This document shows, piece after piece, positions 24,669-37,374 of a stretch of DNA of 64,000 nucleotides. The notes beneath the pieces are model-generated. The model was not told the DNA's origin. It saw nothing but the letters and a program-made list of their open reading frames with translations, and did no database searches. How positions within the stretch are numbered: the first letter of the stretch is position 1; each line of letters begins with the position of its first letter. The stretch is from positions 2,170,001-2,234,000 of the forward strand of contig NC_057845.1 of assembly GCF_910594005.1 (NCBI RefSeq). Direction: 5' to 3'. The stretch comes from Cervus elaphus. Taxonomy: Eukaryota > Chordata > Mammalia > Artiodactyla > Cervidae. The translations under genes were made by a program, and so were the position numbers.

Positions 24669-25452
24669 GTGTTCTTGGGATTTCTCTAGAGTTCCATCAA
24701 GGAAATCAAGTCTCCTTTCATGAGTGATGTGCAACACGGAATTGCTCTGCACGCAGTGGAAGGGAATCGGACCTCATCTCACGGCGAGGGGGAAGTCTCA
24801 TGGTTTTTCTCCAGTTGCGGCGGGAACCTGGGGTATATTCTCGAGCTAAGACGGGGATGGCCCTTCCACACAGGAGTTTGTTCAGCGACTTCAGGACTCC
24901 TGCCTAGTTGCGAGGGACAACTCGAGGCTTGGCAGGGCAAATGGGACGCCTCTCCAGCTGAGGCGGGAGACCAAGGGTCCCTGTCCACGTGCCACAGGTA
25001 TCCGGGGACTCCTATCAAGTTTCACGAGGAGTCAGGCATCGTCTCCTTTAGAGGCACTGATCTCCGCGTACCTCTGGAGCTTTCAGAGGATGTGAGGCCT
25101 TCGGTCGGGATGAGGTGGGGACCTAGGTCTTTCTCTGTGGTCTCCAAAGGGGATTCAGACATCCTTTCGTCTTGGGAGATGCAAGACGAGCCTGCATTCA
25201 AGTCACTGCAGGGATATCCGGCCTTATTTCGAGTCAGGGCATCCCCGTGTCCAGTCCACTTGAGGCGGCAAACTCAGGGTCCCTCTCACATACCTAGAGC
25301 TGAGAGAAGCCTCCTCTTGAGGTGCTTGTGGTAAAGTTGTATTCCTCTGGAGTCGAAGCCAGGGACTAACCTCTCATGTCGAGTTGATTTTTGGTCCACA
25401 GAGCTGTTTCCTGTTACTACGGTGACCTCAGGATCCCTCTAGCCTTGAAACA
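24669..25452. repeat. Satellite monomer M32, subfamily N (12 bp deletion)
   Basis: 784 bp. catgagtgatgtgc, tctccagttgcgg, gagctaagacgg and the CTCG-CTCG deletion near 24921. Partners at 38956 and 50068. Confidence 0.93.
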
Positions 25453-26248
25453 GTGTTCTTGGGGTTTCTCTAGAGTGCCATCAAGAAAATCAAGGCTCCT
25501 TTCCTGTGTGATGTGCATCACGGAATTGCTCTGCACGCAGAGCAGGGGAATCGGGCCTCATCTCGCAGCGAGGGGTAAGTCTCATGGTTTTTCTCGAGTT
25601 GCGGCGGGAACCTTGGGTATATTCTCGAGTTACGACGGGGATGGCCCTTCCACACACGTGTTTGTTCAGCGACGTCAGGACTCCTGCCTAGTTGCGAGGG
25701 ACAACTCGGGATTCTCCTCGAGGCTTGGCAGTGCAATTGGGACGCCTCTCCAGCTGAGGCGGGAGACCAAGGGTCCCTTTCCACGTGCCACAGGAATCCT
25801 GGAACTCCTATCAAGTTTCACGAGGAGTCAGGCATCGTCTCCTTTGGAGGCACTCATCTCCGCGTCCCTCTGGAGTTTTCAAAGGATGTGAGTCCTCCGG
25901 TCGCGATGAGGTGGGGAACTAGGTCTTTCTCTGTGGTCTCCACAGGGGATTCAGACATCCTTTCGTCTTGGGAGATGCAAGAGGAGCCTGCATTCAAGTC
26001 ACTGCAGGGATATCCGGCCTTATTTCGAGTCAGGGCAATGCGATGTTCATTCCACTTGAGGCCGCAAACTCAGGGTCCCTCTCAGATACCTAGAGCTTAG
26101 AGAAGCCTCCTCTTCAGGTTCTTGTGGTAAGGTGGTATTCCTCTGCAGTCGAAGCCAGGGACTAACCTCTCATCTCGAGTTGATTTTTGGTCCACGGAGC
26201 TATTTGGTTTTGCTACAGTGACATCAGGATCCCTTTAGCCTTGAAACA
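25453..26248. repeat. Satellite monomer M33, subfamily O
   Basis: 796 bp. gtgcatcacgg, cagagcagggg, ggggtaagtctc and gggcaatgcgatgttc. Its end leads into A. Partners at 39739 and 50852. Confidence 0.93.
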
Positions 26249-27040
26249 GTGTTCTTGGGGGTTCTCTGGAGTGCCATCAAGGAAATCAAGGCTCCTTTCA
26301 TGTGTGATGTGCAACACGGAAATGACCTGCACCCAGTGCAGAGGAATCGGGCCTCATCTCGCGGCAAGGGGGAAGTCTTATGGTTTTTCTCGACTTGCGG
26401 CGGGAACCAGGGTATATTCTCGAGTTACGATGGGGATGGCCCTTCCACACACGTGTTTGTTCAGCGACGTCAGGACTCCTGCCTAGTTGCGAGGGACAAC
26501 TCGGGATTCTCCGCGAGGTTGGCAGGGCAATTGGGACGCCTCTCCAGCTGAGGCGGGAGACCAAGGGTCCCTCTCCACGTGCCACAGGAATCCTGGGACT
26601 CCTATCAAGTTTCACGAGGAGTCAGGCATCGTCTCCTTTGGAGGCACAGATCTCCGCGTCCCTCTGGATTTTTCAAAGGATGTGAGTCCTTCGGTAGCGA
26701 TGAGGTGGGGAACTAGGTCATTCTCCTGGTCTCCACAGGGAATTCAGACATCCTTTCGTCTTGGGAGATGCAAGAAGAGCCTGCATTCAAGTCACTGCAG
26801 GGATATCCGGCCTTATTTCGAGTCAGGGCATCGCGGTGTCCATTCCACTTGAGGAAGCAACTCAGGGTCCCTCTCACATACCTAGAGCTGAGAGAAGCCT
26901 CCTCTTGAGGTGCTTGTGGTAAGGTGGTATTCCTCTGGAGTCGAAGCCAGGGACTAACCTCTCATCTCGAGTTGATTTTTGGTCCACGGAGCTCTTTCGT
27001 GTTGCTATAGTGACCTCAGGATCCCTCTGGCCTTGAAACA
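26249..27040. repeat. Satellite monomer M34, subfamily A
   Basis: 792 bp. Copy of M6 (offset 22,231), one base shorter. Private cattctcctggtctcc. Confidence 0.93.
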
Positions 27041-27834
27041 GTGTTCTTGGGGTTTCTCTGGAGTGCCATCAAGGAAATCAAGGCTCCTTTCACGTGTGAT
27101 GTGCAACACGGAATTGCTCTGCACGCAGTGCAGGGGAATCGGGCCTCATCTCGTGGCGAGGGGGAAGTCTCATGGTTTTTCTCGAGTTGCGGCGGGACCC
27201 TGGGGTATATTCTCGAGTTACGACGGCGATGGCCTTCCACACACGTGTTTCTTCAGCGACGTCGGGACTCCTGCCTAGTTGCGAGGGACAACTCGGGATT
27301 ATCCTCGAGGCTTGGCATGGCAATTGGGACGCCACTGCAGCTGAGGAGGGAGACCAAGGGTCGCTTTCCACGTGCCAAAATAATCCTGGGACACCTATCA
27401 AGTTTCAAGAGGAGTCAGGCATCGTCTCCTTTGGAGGCACTGATCTCCGCGTCCCTCTGGAATTTTCAAAGGAGGTGAGGCCTCGGTCGCGATGAGGTGG
27501 GAAACTAGATCTTTCTCTGTGGTCTCCACAGGGTATTCAGACATCCTTTCGTCTTGGGAGATGCAAGACGAGCCAGCATTCAAGTCACTGCAGGGATATC
27601 CACCCTTATTTCGAGTCAGGGCATCGCGGTGTCCATTTCACTTGACGCCGCCAACTCAGGGTCCCTCTCACATGCCTAGAGCTGAGAGAAGCCTCCTCTT
27701 GAGGGGCTTGTGGTAAGGTGGTATTCCTCTGGAGTCGAAGCCAGGGACTAACCTCTCATCTCGAGTTGATTTTTGGTCCACGGAGCTCTTTCGTGTTGCT
27801 ACAGTGACCTCAGGATCCCTCTAGCCTTGAAACA
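27041..27834. repeat. Satellite monomer M35, subfamily B
   Basis: 794 bp. Copy of M7 and M52 with cgacggcgatggcc. Shares cttggcatggcaattgg and cttgacgcc with M52. Confidence 0.93.
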
Positions 27835-28627
27835 GTGTTCTTGGGGTTTCTCTGGAGTGCCATCAAGGAAATCAAGGCTCCTTTCCTGTGTGATGTGCAA
27901 CACGGAATTTCTCTGCACACAGTGCAGGGGAATCGGGCTTCATCTCGCAGCGAGGGGGAAGTCTCATGGTCTTTCTCGAGTTGCGGCGGAAACCTGGGGT
28001 ATATTCTCGAGTTACGACGGGGATGGCCCTTCCACACACGTGTTTGTTCAGCGACGTCAGGACTCCTGCCTAGTTGCGAGGGACAACTCGGGATTATCCT
28101 CGAAGCTTGGCAGGGCAAATGGGACGCCTCTCCAGCTGAGGCGGGAGACCAAGTGTCCCTTTCCACGTGCCACAGGAATCCTGGGACTTCTATCAAGTTT
28201 CACGAGGAGTCAGGCATCATCTCATTGGAGGCACGGATCTCCGTGTACCTCTGAATTTTCCAAGGATGTGAGGCCTCCGGTCGCGATGAGGTGGGGAACT
28301 AGGTCTTTCTCTGTGGTCTCCACAGGGGATTCAGACATCCTTTTGTCTTGGGAGATGCAAGACGAGCCTGCATTCAAGTCACTGCAGGGATATCCGGTCT
28401 TATTTCGAGTCAGGGCATCGCGGTGTCCGTTCCACTTGAGGCCGCCAACTCAGGGTCCCTCTCACATACCTAGAGCTGAGAGAAGCCTCCTCTTGAGGTG
28501 CTGTGGTAAGGTGGATTTCCTTTGGAGTCGAAGCCAGGGACTGACCTCTCATCTCGAGTTGATTTGTGGTCCACGGAGCTCTTTCGTGTTGCTACAGTGA
28601 CCTCAGGATCCCTGTAGCCTTGAAACA
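27835..28627. repeat. Satellite monomer M36, subfamily C
   Basis: 793 bp. ctctgcacacagtg, gcggaaacctgg and cattggaggcacgg. One base is lost at gaggtgctgtgg relative to M53. Confidence 0.93.
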
Positions 28628-29423
28628 GTGTTCTTGGGGTTTCTCTGGAGTGCCATCAAGGAAATTAAGGCTCCTTTCATGTGTGATGTGCAACACGGAA
28701 TTTCTCTGCACGCAGTGCAGGGGAATCGGGCCTCATCTCGTGGCGAGGGGTAAGTCTCATGGTTTTTCTCGAGTTGCGGCGGGAACCTGGGGTATATTCT
28801 CGAGTTACGACGGGGATGGCCCTTCCACACACGTGTTTGTTCAGCGACGTCAGGACTCCTGCCTAGTTGCGAGGGACAACTCGGGATTCTCCTCGAGGCT
28901 TGGCAGGGCAATTGGGACGCCTCTCCAGCTGAGGCGGGAGACCAAGGGTCCCTCTCCACATGCCACAGGAATCCTGGGACTCCTATCAAGTGTCACGAGG
29001 AGTCAGGCATCGTCTCCTTTGGAGTCACTGATCTCCGCGTCCCTCTGGAATTTTCCAACGATGTGAGGCCTCCGGTCGCGATGAGGTGGGGAACTAGGTC
29101 TTTCTCTGCGGTCTCCACAGGGGATTCAGACATCCTTTCGTCTTGGGAGATGCAAAACGAGCCTGCATTCAAGTCACTGCAGGGATATCCGGCCTTATTT
29201 CGAGTCAGGGCATCGCGGTGTCCATTCCACTTGAGGCCTCCAACTCAGGGTCCCTCTCACATACCTAGAGCTGAGAGAAGCCTCCTCTTGAGGTGCTTGT
29301 GGTAAGGCGGTATTCCTCTTGAGTCGAAGCCAGGGACTAACCTCTCATCTCGAGTTGATTTTTGGTCCACAGAGCTCTTTCGTGTTGCTACAGTGACCTC
29401 AGGATCCCGCTAGCCTTGAATCA
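28628..29423. repeat. Satellite monomer M37, subfamily D
   Basis: 796 bp. gaaattaaggctcc, ggggtaagtctc and ttccaacgatgtg. Private caagtgtcacg. Partner at 42123. Confidence 0.93.
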
Positions 29424-30220
29424 GTGTTCTTTGGGATTCTCTGGAGTGCCATCAAGGAAATCAAGGCTCCTTTCCTGTGTGATGTGCAACACGGAATTGC
29501 TCTGCATGCAGTGCAGGGGAATCGGGCCTCATCTCGTGGCGAGGGGGAAGTCTCATGGTTTTTCTCGAGTTGTGGCGGGAACCTGGGGTATATTCTCGAG
29601 TTACAAACGGGGATGGCCTTTCCACACACGTGGTTGTTCTGCGACGTCAGGACTCCTGCCTAGTTGCGAGGGAGAACTCGGGATTCTCCTCGAGGCTTGG
29701 CAGGGCAATTGGGACGCCTCTCCAGCTGAGGCGGGAGACCAAGAGTCCCTCTCTATATGCCACAGGAATCCTAGGACTCCTATGAAGTTTCACGAGGAGT
29801 CAGGCATCGTCTCCTTTGGAGGCACTGATCTCCGCGTCCCTCTGGAGTTTTCCAAGGATGTGAGGCCTCCGGTCGCGATGAGATTGGGAACTAGGTCTTT
29901 CTCTGTGGTCTCTACAGGGGATTCAGACATCCTTTCGTCTGGGGAGATGTAAGACGAGCCTGCATTCAAGTCACTTCCGGGGTATCCTGCCTTATTTCGA
30001 GTCATGGCATCGCGGTGTCCATTTCACTTGAGGCCGCCAACTCAGGGTCCCTCTCTCATACCTAGAGCTGAGAGAAGCCTCCTCTTGAGGTGCTTGTGGT
30101 AAGGTGGTATTCCTCTGGAGTCGAAGCCAGGGACTAACCTCTCATCTCTAGTTGATTTTTGGTCCACGGCGCTCTTTCGTGTTGCTACCGTGACCTCAGG
30201 ATCCCTCTAGCCTTGAAACA
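29424..30220. repeat. Satellite monomer M38, subfamily E
   Basis: 797 bp. gttctttgggattctc, gttacaaacgggg (1 bp insertion), gtggttgttctgcg and cacttccggggtatcc. Partners at 42919, 52442 and 57211. Confidence 0.93.
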
Positions 30221-31017
30221 GTGTTCTTGGGGTTTCTCTGGAGTGCCATAAAGGAAATCAAGGCTCCTTTCCTGTGTGATGTGCAACACGGAATTGCTCT
30301 GCATGCAGTGCAGGGGAATCGGGCCTCATCTCGCGGCGAGGGGGAAGTCTCATGGTTTTTCTCGAGTTGCGGCGGGAACCTGGGGTATATTCTCGAGTTA
30401 CGACGGGAATGGCCCTTCCACACACGTGTTTGTTCAGCGACGTCAGGACTCCTGCCTAGTTGCAAGGGACAACTCGGGATTCTCCTCGAGGCTTGGCAGG
30501 GCAATTGGGACGCCGCTCCAGCTGAGGCGGGAGACCAAAGGTCCTTTTCCACGTGCCACAGGTAATTCAGGGACTCCTATCAAGTTTCACGAGGAGTCAG
30601 GCATAGTCTCCTTTGAAGGCACTGATCTCCGCGTATCTCTGGAGTTTTCAAAGGATGTGAGGCCTCCGGTCGCGATGAGGTGGGGAACTAGGTCTTTCTC
30701 TGCGGTCTCCACAGGGGATTCAGACATCCTTTCGTCTTGGGAGATGCAAGACGAGCCTGCACTCAAGTCACTGCAGGGAAATTCGGCCTTATTTCGAGTC
30801 AGGGCATTGTGGTGTCCATTCCACTTGAGGCCGCAAACTCAGGGTCCCTCTCACATACCTAGAGCTGAGAGAAGCCTCCTCTTGAGGTGCTTGTGGAAAG
30901 GTGGTATTCCTCTGGAGTCGAAGACAGGGACTACCATCTCATCTCGAGTTGATTTTTGGTCCACGGAGCTCTGTCGTGTTGCTACAGTGACCTCAGGATC
31001 CCTCTAGCCTTGAAACA
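30221..31017. repeat. Satellite monomer M39, subfamily F
   Basis: 797 bp. Near copy of M24 at offset 11,919. Among the visible differences are ccataaagg here, and gtggggaac where M24 has gtgggtaac. Confidence 0.93.
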
Positions 31018-31813
31018 GTGTTCTTGGGGTTTCTCTGGAGTGCCATCAAGGAAATCAAGGCTCCTTTCATGTGTGATGTGCAACACGGAATTGCTCTGCA
31101 TGTAGTGCAGGGGAATCGGGCCTCATCTCGGGGCGAGGGGGATATCTCATGGTTTTTCTCGAGTTGCGGCGGGAACCTGGGGTATATTCTCGAGTTACGA
31201 CGGGAATGGCCCTTCCACACACGTGTTTGTTCAGCGACGTCAGGACTCCTGCCTAGTTGCGAGGGACAACTCGGGATTCTTCTTGAGGCTTGACAGGGCA
31301 ATTGGTACGCCTCTCCAGCTGAGGCGGGAGACCAAGTGTCCCATTCCACGTACCACAGGAATCCTGGGACTCCTATCAAGTTTCACGAAGAGTCAGGCAT
31401 CGTCTCCTTTGGAGGCACTGATCTCCGCATACCTCTGGAGTTTTCAAAGGATGTGATGCCCCCGGTCGCAATGAGGTGGGGAACTAGGTCTTTCTCTGTG
31501 GTCTCCACAGGGGATTCAGACATCCTTTCGTCTTGGGAGATGCAAGACTAGCCTGCATTCAACTCACTGCAGGGATATCCGGCCTTTTTTCGAGTCAGGG
31601 CATCCCCGTGTCCATTCCACTTAAGGCCGCAAACTCAGCGTCCCTCTCACATACCTAGAGCTGAGAGAAGCCTCCTCTTGAGGTGCTTGTGGTAAGGTGG
31701 TATTGCTCTGGAGTCCAAGCCAGGGACTAACCTCTCATCTCGAGTTGATTTTTGGTCCACGGAGCTCTTTCGTGTTGCTACAGTGACCTCAGGATCCTTC
31801 TAGCCTTGAAAGA
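31018..31813. repeat. Satellite monomer M40, subfamily G
   Basis: 796 bp. Near copy of M25. It leads directly into J, so the H-I pair present after M25 is missing here. Confidence 0.93.
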
Positions 31814-32608
31814 GTGTTCCAGGGGTTTCTCTGGAGTTCCATCAAGGAAATCAAGGCTCCTTTCCTGTGTGATGTGCAACACGGAATTTCTCTGCACGCA
31901 GTGCAGGGGAATCGGGCCTCATCTCGTGCCGAAGGGGAAATCTCATGGTTTTTTTGGAGTTGCTGCGGGAACCATGGGTATATTCTCGAGTTACGACGGG
32001 GATGGCCCTTCCACACACGTGTTTGTTCAGCGACCTCAGGACTCCTGCCTAGTTGCGAGGGACAACTCGGGATTCTCCTCGAGGCTTGGCAGGGCAATTG
32101 GGACGGCTCTCCAGCTGAGGCGGGAGACCAAGGGTCCCTTTCCACGTGCCACAGGAATCCTGGGACTCCTGATAAGTTTCATGAGGAGTCAGGCATCGTC
32201 TCCTTTGGAGGTACTGATGTCCGCGTCCCTCTGGAGTTTTCAAATGATGTGAGGCCTCCGGTCGCGATGAGGTGGGGAACTAGGTCTTTTCCTGTGGTCT
32301 CCACATGGGATTCACACATCCTTTCGTTTTGGGAGATACAAGAGGAGCCTGCATTCAAGTCACTGCAGGGATATCCGGCCTTAATTCGAGTCAGGGCATC
32401 ACGGTGTCCATTCCACTTGAGGCCGCAAACTCCGGGTCCCTCTCACAAACCTAGAGCAGAGAAAATCCTCTCTTGAGGTGCTTGTGGTAAGGTGGTATTC
32501 CTCTGGAGTCGAAGCCAGGGTCTAACCTCTCATCTCGAGTTGATTTTTTGTCCACGGAGCTCTTTCGTGTTGCTCCAGTGACCTCAGGATCCCTCTAGCC
32601 TTGAAACA
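31814..32608. repeat. Satellite monomer M41, subfamily J
   Basis: 795 bp. J with private actgatgtccgcg. It is preceded by a G ending, so it lacks the 16 bp palindrome that precedes the other J copies. Confidence 0.93.
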
Positions 32609-33404
32609 GTGTTCTTGGGGTTTCTCTGGAGTGCTTTTAAGGAAATCAAGGCTCCTTTCATGGTTAATGTGCAACACGGAATGGCTCTCCACGAAGTGCA
32701 TGGGAATCGGGGCTCATCTGGCGGCGAGTGGAAAGTCTCATGTTTTTTCTCGAGTTGCGGCAGGAAACTGGGGTATATTCTCGAGTTACGACGGGGATGG
32801 CCCTTCCACACATGTGTTTGTTCAGCGACGTCAGGACTCCTGCTTAGTTGCGAGGGACAACTCGGGATTCTCCTCGAGGCTTGGCAGGGCAATTGGGACG
32901 CCTCTCCAGCTGAGGCGGGAGACCAAGGGTCCCTTTCCACGTGCCACAGGAATCCTGACGCTCCTATAAAGTTTCACGTGGAGTCAGGCATCGAATCCTT
33001 TGGAGACACTGATCTCCGCGTACCTCTGGAGTTTTCAAAGGATGTGAGGCCTCCGGTCGCGATGAGGTGGGGAACTAGGTCTTTCTCTGCGGTCTCCACA
33101 GGGGATTCAGACATCCTTTCGTCTTGGGAGATGCAAGACGAGCCTGCATTCAAGTCACTGCAGGGATATCCGGCCTTATTTCGAGTCAGGGCATCCCCAT
33201 GTCCAGTCCACTTGAGGCCGCAAATTCAGGTTCCCTCTCACATACCTAGAGCTGAGAGAAGCCTCCGCTTGTGGTGATTGTGGTAACGTGGTATTCCTCT
33301 GGAGTCGAAGCCAGGGACTAACCTCTCATCTCGAGTTGATTTTTGGTCCACAGAGCTCTTTCCTGTTGCTACAGTGACCTCAGGATTCCTCTAGCCTTGA
33401 TACA
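32609..33404. repeat. Satellite monomer M42, subfamily K
   Basis: 796 bp. Copy of M29 at offset 10,329. Private gaatggctctcc and cctataaagtttc. Confidence 0.93.
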
Positions 33405-34200
33405 GTGTTCTTGGGGTTTCTCTAGAGTGCCATCAGGAAAATCAAGGCTCCTTTCCTGTGTGATGTGCAACACGGAATTGCTCTGCACGCAGAGCAGGGG
33501 AATCGGGCCTCATCTCGCAGCGAGGGGTAAGTCTCACGGTTTTTCTCGAATTGCGGCGGGAACCTGGGATATATTTTCGAGGTAAGACAGGGATGGCCCT
33601 TCCACACAGGTGTTTGTTCAGCGACGTCAGGACTCCTGCCTAGTTGCGAGGGACAACTCGGGATTCTCCTCGAGGCTTGGCAGGGCAATTGGGACGCCTC
33701 TCCAGCTGAGGCGGGAGACCAAGGGTCCCTTTCCACGTGCCACAGGAATCCTGGGACTCCTATCAAGTTTCACGAGGAGTCAGGCATCGTCTCCTTTGGA
33801 GGCACTGATCTCCACGTCCCTCTGGAGTTTTCAAAGGAAGTGAGTCCTCCGGTCGCAATGAGGTGGGGAACTAGGTCTTTCTCTGTGGTCTTCACAGGGG
33901 ATTCAGACATCCTTTCGTCTTGGGAGATGCAAGACGAGACTGCATTCAAGTCACTGCAGGGATATCCGGCCTTATTTCGAGTCAGGGCAATGCGATGTTC
34001 ATTCCACTTGAGGCCGCAAATTCAGGGTCCCTCTCAGATACCTAGAGCTGAGAGAAGCCTCCTCTTCAGGTGCTTGCGGTAAGGTGGTATTCCTCTGGAG
34101 TGGAAGCCAGGGACTAACCTCTCATCTCGAGTTGATTTTTGGTCCAAGGAGCTCTTTGATGTTGCTACAGTGACATCAGGATCCCTCTAGCCTTGAAACA
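33405..34200. repeat. Satellite monomer M43, L 5' and O 3' hybrid
   Basis: 796 bp. L up to caaaggaagtgagtcc (about 33845). From gtggtcttcacagg (about 33886) it follows O, including gcaatgcgatgttc. Confidence 0.92.
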
Positions 34201-34996
34201 GTGTTCTTGGGGGTTCTCTGGAGTGCCATCAAGGAAATCAAGGCTCCTTTCCTGTGTGATGTGCAACACGGAATGGCTCTGCATGCAGTGCAGGGGAATC
34301 GGGCCTCATCTCGTGGCGAGGGGGAAGTCTCATGGATTTTCTCGAGTAGCGGCGGGAACCATGGGTATATTCTCGAGTTACGACGGGAATGGCCCTTCCA
34401 CACACGTGTTTGTTCAGCGCCGTCAGGATTTCTGCCTAGTTGAAAGGGACAACTCGGGATTTTCCTGGAGGCTTGGCAGGGCAATTGGGACGCATCTCCA
34501 GCTGAGGCGGGAGACCAAGGGTCCCTTTCCACGTGCCACAGGTGATTCAGGGACTCCTATCAAGTTTCACGAGGAGTCAGGCATAGTCTCCTTTGGAGGC
34601 ACTGATCTCCGCGTATCTCTGGAGTTTTCAAAGGATGTGAGGCCTCCGGTCGCGATGAGGTGGGGAACTAGGTCTTTCTCTGCGGTCTCCACAGGGGATT
34701 CAAACATCCTTTCGTCTTGGGAGATGCAAGACGAGCCTGCACTCAAGTCACTGCAGGGATATCCGGCCTTATTTCGAGTCAGGGCATCCCCATGTCCATT
34801 CCACTTGAGGCCGCAAACTCAGGGTCCCTCTCACATACCTAGAGCTGAGAGAAGCCTACTCTTGAGGTGCTTGTGGTAAGGTGGTATTCCTTTGGAGTCG
34901 AAGACAGGACTAACCTCTCATCTCGAGTTGATTTTTGGTCCACGGAGCTCTGTCGTGTTGCTACAGTGACCTCAGGATCCCTCTAGCCTTGAAACA
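34201..34996. repeat. Satellite monomer M44, subfamily P
   Basis: 796 bp. gggggttctctgg, gccgtcaggatttctgcc, gttgaaagggac and caggtgattcaggg. Ends gaagacaggactaacc, shared with M60. Confidence 0.93.
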
Positions 34997-35793
34997 GTGT
35001 TCTTGGGATTTCTCTGGAGTGCCATCAAGGAAATCAAGTCTCCTTTCATGTGTGATGTGCAACACGGAATTGCTCTGCACGCAGTGCAGGGGAATCGGAC
35101 CTCATCTCACGGCGAGGGGGAAGTCTCATGATTTTTCTCGAGTTGCGGCGGGAACCTGGTGTATATTCTCGAGTTAAGACGGGGATGGCCCTTCCACACA
35201 GGTGTTTGTTCAGCGACTTCAGGACACCTGCCTAGTTGCGAGGGACAACTCGGGATTCTCCTCGAGGCTTGGCAGGGCAATTGGGACGCCTCTCCAGCTG
35301 AGGCGGGAGACCAAGGGTCCCTTTCCACGTGCCACAGGTAATTCAGGAACTCCTATCAAGTTTCAGGAGGAGTCAGGCATCGTCTCCTTTGGAGGCACTC
35401 ATCTCCGTGTATCTCCTAAGTTTTCAAAGGATGTGAGGCCTCCGGTCACGATAAGGTGGGGAACTAGGTCTTTCTCTGCGGTCTCCACAGGGGATTCAGA
35501 AATCCTTTCGTCTTGGGAGATGCAAGACGAGCCTGCACTCAAGTCACTGCAGGGATATCCGGCCTTATTTCGAGTCAGGGCATCCCCATGTCCATTCCAC
35601 TTGAGGCCGCAAACTCAGGGTCCCTCTCACATACCTAGAGCTGAGAGAAGCCTACTCTTGAGGTGCTTGTGGTAAGGTGGTATTCCTCTGGAGTCGAAGA
35701 CAGGGACTAACCTCTCATCTCTAGTTGATTTTTGGTCCACGGAGATCTGTCGTGTTGCTACAGTGACCTCAGGATCCCTCTAGCCTTGAAACA
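34997..35793. repeat. Satellite monomer M45, subfamily Q
   Basis: 797 bp. catgatttttctcgag, cctggtgtatattc and gtatctcctaagttttc. Partner at 47692 (offset 12,695). Confidence 0.93.
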
Positions 35794-36577
35794 GTGTTCT
35801 TGGGATTTCTCTGGAGTGCCATCAAGGAAATCAAGTCTGCTTTCATGTGTGATGTGCAACACGGAATTGCTCTGCACGCAGTGCAGGGGAATCGGACCTC
35901 ATCTCACGGCGAGGGGGAAGTCTCATGGTTTTTCTCGAGTTGCGGCGGGAACGTGGGGTATATTCTCGAGTTAAGACGGGGATGGCCCTTCCAGACAGGA
36001 GTTTCTTCAGCGACTTCAGGACTCCTGCCTAGTTGCGAGGGACAACTCGAGGCTTGGAAGGGCAATTGGGACGCCTCTCCAGCTGAGGCGGGAGACCAAG
36101 GTTCCCCCTCTACATGCCACAGGAATCCTAGGACTCCTATCAAGTTTCACGAGGAGTCAGGCAACGTCTCCTTTCGAGGCACTGATCTCCGCGTCCCTCT
36201 GGAGTTTTCCAAGAATGTGAGGCCTCCGGTCGCGATGAGATGGGGAACTCGGTCTTTCTCTGTGGTCTCCACCGGGGATTCAGACATCCTTTCGTCTTGG
36301 GAGATGCAAGACGAGCCTGCATTCCAGTCACTGCAGGGATATCCGGCCTTATTTCGAGTCAGGGCATCGCGGTGTCCGTTCCACTTGAGGCCGCAAACTC
36401 AGGGTCCCTCTCAGATACCTAGAGCTGAAAGAAGCCTCCTCTTGAGGTGCTTGTGGTAAGGTGGATTTCCTTTGGAGTCGAAGCCAGGGACAAGCCTCTC
36501 ATCTCGAGTTGATTTTTGGTCCAGTGCGCTCTTTCGTGTTGCTACAGTGACCTCAGGATCCCTCTAGCCTTGAAACA
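35794..36577. repeat. Satellite monomer M46, subfamily R (12 bp deletion)
   Basis: 784 bp. ggaacgtggggtat, ttccagacaggag, gcttggaaggg and the CTCG-CTCG deletion near 36045. Partner at 48489. Confidence 0.93.
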
Positions 36578-37374
36578 GTGTTCTTGGGGTTTCTATGGAG
36601 TGCCATCAAGGAAATCAAGGCTCCTTTCCTGTGTGATGTGCAACACGGAATTTCTCTGCATGCATTGCAGGGGAATCGGGCCTCATCTCGCGGCGAGGGG
36701 GAAGTCTCATGGTTTTTCTCGAGTTGTGGCGGGAACCAGGGGTATATTCTCGAGTTACGACGGGAATGGCCCTTATACACACGTGTTTGTTCAGCGACGT
36801 CAGGACTCCTGCCTAGTTGCGAGGGACAACTCGGGATTCTCTTCCAGGCTTGGCAGGGCAATTGGGACGCCTCTCCAGCTGAGGCGGGAGACCAAGGGTC
36901 CCTTTCCACGTGCCACAGGTAATTCAGGGACTCCTATCAAGTTTCACGAGGAGTCAGGCCTAGTCTCCTTTGGAGGCACTGATCTCCGCGTATCTCTGGA
37001 GTTTTCAAAGGATGTGAGGCCTCCGGTCGCGATGAGGTGGGGAACTAGGTCTTTCTCTGCGGTCTCCACAGGGGATTCAGACATCTTTTCATCTTGGGAG
37101 ATGCAAGACGAGCCTGCACTCAAGTCACTGCAGGGATATCCGGCTTTATTTCGAGTCAGGGCATCCCCATGTTCATTCCACTTGAGGCCGCAAACTCAGT
37201 GTCCCTCTCACATACCAAGAGCTGAGAGAAGCCTCCTCTTGAGGTGCTTGTGGTAAGGTGGTATTCCTCTGGAGTCGAAGCCAGGGACTAACCTCTCATC
37301 TCGAGTTGATTTTTGGTCCACGGAGCTCTGTTATGTTGCTACAGTGACCTCAAGATCCCTCTAGCCTTGAAACA
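36578..37374. repeat. Satellite monomer M47, subfamily S
   Basis: 797 bp. gtttctatggagtgcc, cccttatacacacg and ctcttccaggcttgg. Partner at 49273. Confidence 0.93.

Larger units (their letters stand above)
18302..30220. repeat. 15-monomer higher-order unit (M24-M38, F to E)
   Basis: Fifteen distinguishable monomers in the order F G H I J K L M N O A B C D E span 11,919 bp before F returns at 30221. F and G at 18302-19894 recur at 30221-31813 (offset 11,919). J-K-L recur at offset 10,329, L3'-M-N-O at 14,287, B-C-D-E at 13,494-13,495, and G3'-H-I-J-K5' at 24,617. The order of subfamilies, not only their presence, is preserved. This is the most complete cycle in the window and the best candidate for the ancestral higher-order unit. 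Confidence 0.75.
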
